NCBI GenBank assembly: GCA_021779235.1
Contig: JAJYBA010000077.1
Coordinates: forward strand, 1-7,091
Origin: Bacillota bacterium
Lineage (GTDB): Bacteria; Bacillota; Clostridia; Clostridiales; Clostridiaceae
Direction of reading: 5' to 3'
Length of the DNA stretch: 7,091 nucleotides
The number at the start of each line of letters is the position of its first letter. Position 1 is the stretch's first letter. Both the position numbers and the translations under genes were made by a program. The notes under the pieces were generated by a model. That model had not been told where the DNA came from, ran no database searches, and saw only the letters and a program-made list of their open reading frames with translations. Shown in pieces: positions 6,883 through 7,091 of the stretch.

Positions 6883-6911
6883 ATTATAACATATTTAAGA
6901 TAGGTTGTCTT
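6883..6911 (-). promoter_or_regulatory. Extended -10 sigma-A promoter of the TtcA-family gene
   Basis: On the minus strand, TATAAT at 6883-6888 is preceded by TG one base away (TGTTATAAT, an extended -10). Seventeen bases upstream lies AAGACA (6906-6911), four of six matches to TTGACA. The predicted start near 6876 leaves a leader of about 21 bases, just enough for the ribosome binding site before ATG 6855. Confidence 0.8.
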
Positions 6912-6915
6912 TAGA

Positions 6916-6929
6916 AAGTAAATTTACTT
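6916..6929. promoter_or_regulatory. 14-base perfect palindrome upstream of the TtcA-family promoter
   Basis: AAGTAAATTTACTT is self-complementary across all 14 bases and starts five bases upstream of the -35 hexamer. The position and symmetry would suit a dimeric regulator. I cannot match it to a known operator with confidence, and AT-rich palindromes arise by chance. Confidence 0.3.
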
Positions 6930-7033
6930 CTCTGCTCTCATTTATTTTTTCGAATTATTAAACACTAATTCTCCATTTTAAGTTTGAAATTGTGTTTTAA
7001 AAGTTTTATCTGATAATTTACTAGAGTATTTGC

Positions 7034-7068
7034 AAATAAAAAGGACCTTAGAGCTACGTCTAAAGTCC
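7034..7068 (-). terminator. Intrinsic terminator for a minus-strand gene at the right edge
   Basis: On the minus strand GGACTTTAGA (7059-7068) pairs with TCTAAGGTCC (7043-7052), including one G-U wobble, around the loop CGTAGC, followed by TTTTTATTT. On the plus strand the same position is a C-A mismatch and no good T-run follows, so it acts on minus-strand transcripts. It implies a gene ending at or beyond the right edge. Confidence 0.8.
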
Positions 7069-7075
7069 ATTTAAT

Positions 7076-7090
7076 TTATTCAACAGTTAC
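7076..7090 (-). CDS. Possible last codons of a minus-strand gene
   Basis: Read on the minus strand from 7090, GTA ACT GTT GAA TAA gives Val-Thr-Val-Glu-stop, seven bases before the terminator hairpin. This is a plausible protein C-terminus with normal stop-to-terminator spacing. The other frame from 7091 also stops soon (Ser-Asn-Cys-TGA), so the frame is not proven. Nothing can be said of function. Confidence 0.35.
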   Translation of the reverse strand, partial: VTVE

Positions 7091-7091
7091 T

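Noticed and set aside
5898..7002. A 15-base inverted repeat (TTTTAAAACACAATT at 5898-5912, complement at 6988-7002) flanking the TtcA-family gene, as if bounding a mobile element
   Set aside because: No transposase, target-site duplication or end structure accompanies it, and a 15-base match is within reach of chance in about 7 kb of very AT-rich DNA.

Overview
The window reads as low-GC Firmicutes DNA, most likely from a Clostridium or close relative. The evidence is very AT-rich codon use, strong AAGGAGG ribosome binding sites, sigma-A-type promoters, U-tailed hairpin terminators, and proteins of clostridial type. The species cannot be named from the sequence alone.

Layout, left to right. 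(1) Bases 1-258 (+) are the 3' end of a small protein gene of unknown function that begins outside the window. It ends inside a hairpin that can terminate transcription from both sides. (2) Bases 296-5687 (-) form one five-gene unit transcribed right to left: a HlyD/MacA-type membrane-fusion adaptor, a MacB/LolD-type ABC ATPase, a MacB/FtsX-type permease, a sensor histidine kinase and an OmpR-family response regulator. Gaps are short (92, 13 and 59 bases, then a 1-base overlap), and no internal terminator with a U-run is visible. (3) Bases 5688-5988 are the control region. They hold a TATAAT box with a poor -35, preceded by four 11-base repeats in tandem, then a structured leader of about 117 bases. 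The terminator of the next gene lies at the far end. (4) Bases 5989-6855 (-) encode a TtcA-family PP-loop ATPase, a probable tRNA thiolase, with its own extended -10 promoter. (5) Bases 6889-7091 hold a 14-base palindrome, a minus-strand terminator and perhaps the last codons of another minus-strand gene.

How the genes fit together. The ATPase and permease would form a type VII (MacB-fold) ABC transporter with the adaptor anchored outside the membrane, as in Bacillus YknXYZ-type systems. Members of this group export or give protection against peptides and other amphiphilic compounds. The kinase has a roughly 138-residue extracytoplasmic domain and probably senses a signal outside the cell. 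It would phosphorylate the response regulator, which may bind the 11-base repeats and switch on the whole unit, including its own gene. The repeats are seen directly. The regulatory loop is inference, and the substrate is unknown.

No CRISPR array, rRNA, tRNA, insertion sequence or clearly new system was found. The most useful lead is the repeat array at the efflux operon promoter.
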